From contig CAAAJI010000542.1 in assembly GCA_900642245.1 (NCBI GenBank), positions 8,478 through 25,838 of the forward strand: DNA of 17,361 nt, written 5' to 3'. This document shows, piece after piece, positions 16,911-17,361 of this stretch (positions are counted from its first letter, which is position 1; every line of letters begins with the position of its first letter). The stretch comes from Fragilaria radians (lineage: Eukaryota; Bacillariophyta; Fragilariophyceae; Fragilariales; Fragilariaceae). The position numbers and the translations under genes are program-made. The notes beneath the pieces are model-generated. The model did not search any database. It was not told where the DNA came from and saw only the letters and a list, made by a program, of their open reading frames with translations.

Positions 16911-17361
16911 TTATTCTTCTTCGATCACATCCAGAATCTCAACAGAAAGTTCTCCGTTATTACCTCCATCAACACCATTAGAAACCAAAGACCTAGAGTT
17001 AAAGTCACCATTCTCAATACTGTCACTCTTCGTAATTCCGGATTTTTTTTTTCACACGTTCCGCATTTACCCAGAGCTATACCAAAAAGAGGTCTCCTCT
17101 TCACCGCCTTACTATCTATTTTGATTTCACGCTCTATTTTGATTTCTGAGACATCAGCATTGACATCCTTTTCATATTCTTTCAAGAAGTCATCTAACAA
17201 TATCGCATACAAGTCATCATTGGTATTGTCTTCAGTGTAATCATCATCGGTATTGTCTTCAGTGTAATCATCATCGGTATTGTTGAAACTATTGATCTCT
17301 AACTTTCCCCTTTTGACTGCATCCGCTTTTTTCTTGATATGTAAATTGCCGCACAGACTGT
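16911..17361 (-). CDS. Unknown acidic protein, C-terminal part, with a frame change at an A10 run
   Basis: The frame is open from the window edge (17359) through 105 codons: CGNLHIKKK near the edge, two copies of DDDYTEDNT (29-46), a charged helix (LLDDFLKEYEKDV), then KRRPLFGIALGKCGTCEKK with a CxxC (C99, C102). It then meets ten A (17052-17043 on this strand). In the continuing frame the rest is a hydrophobic, Met/Leu/Val-rich tail ending at 16925. Reading with one more A gives instead a hydrophilic tail, KSGITKSDSIENGDF through ELSVEILDVIEEE, ending in TAA at 16911. That tail fits the acidic protein far better. The hydrophobic tail is what acidic codons give when read out of frame. The cause may be a sequencing error, a real 1-nt deletion or -1 slippage. 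Family and function are unknown, and the N-terminus is outside. Confidence 0.55.
17219..17275. repeat. 27-bp in-frame tandem repeat
   Basis: TATTGTCTTCAGTGTAATCA continuing to TCATCGG (27 bp) occurs twice in tandem and encodes the nine-residue unit DDDYTEDNT twice on the minus strand. A partial third unit follows on one side. The period keeps the frame open, which supports this strand being coding. Confidence 0.85.

Noticed and set aside
17057..17100. An intron with donor GTAAAT in the unknown gene as an explanation for the frame change
   Set aside because: None of the nearby AG acceptors joins it in the phase needed for the acidic tail, and the intron would be about 50 nt and remove the CxxC motif.
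1..17361. tRNA, rRNA, snRNA or CRISPR features
   Set aside because: I looked for T-loop sequences, snRNA cores and regularly spaced repeats and found none that hold up.

Overview
The window looks like nuclear DNA of a diatom or a close stramenopile relative. Three signs point there. A Ty1/copia retrotransposon has the DNQS-type protease site that I associate with diatom CoDi elements. Intergenic DNA is AT-rich and full of simple repeats. A histone H2A.Z gene needs splicing, with a GTACGT donor right after its start codon. Species cannot be named from the sequence. Nothing prokaryotic (operon, CRISPR array, ribosome-binding site) is seen.

Left edge (1-1745, minus): an open, undamaged gag-protease reading frame of a copia element, which runs off the window so that integrase and reverse transcriptase lie outside. 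Its leader and probably its 5' LTR occupy about 1746-2200. Next (2362-2835, minus) is an exon-like frame of unknown family.

Middle left (2.8-7.4 kb): AT-rich DNA without an intact gene. It holds decayed minus-strand pieces that read as copia gag (3760-4320), possible integrase core (5487-5678) and possible protease (6222-6494, with a second diverged copy near 7280). I read it as a graveyard of old copia insertions beside the fresh one at the left edge.

Centre (7497-8090, plus): a probable host gene for a small acidic, Ser/Thr-rich, coiled-coil protein. From 8.1 to 13.1 kb there is no supportable gene, only a cluster of microsatellites at 9.3-10.0 kb and a 59-bp tandem duplication at 12.35-12.47 kb. 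A small two-helix membrane ORF (13135-13449, minus) is possible. Then comes a direct tandem duplication of a 0.9-kb unit (13593-15448) that behaves as non-coding.

Right end: the histone variant H2A.Z (plus, 15870-16719, spliced) with an E2F-like site and a telomere-like box upstream. It is tail-to-tail with a partial unknown acidic gene (16911-17361, minus) whose frame appears broken or shifted at a run of ten A. The genes do not form a pathway. The clearest biology is the chromatin gene, the copia element with its relics, and the frame problem at the A10 run.
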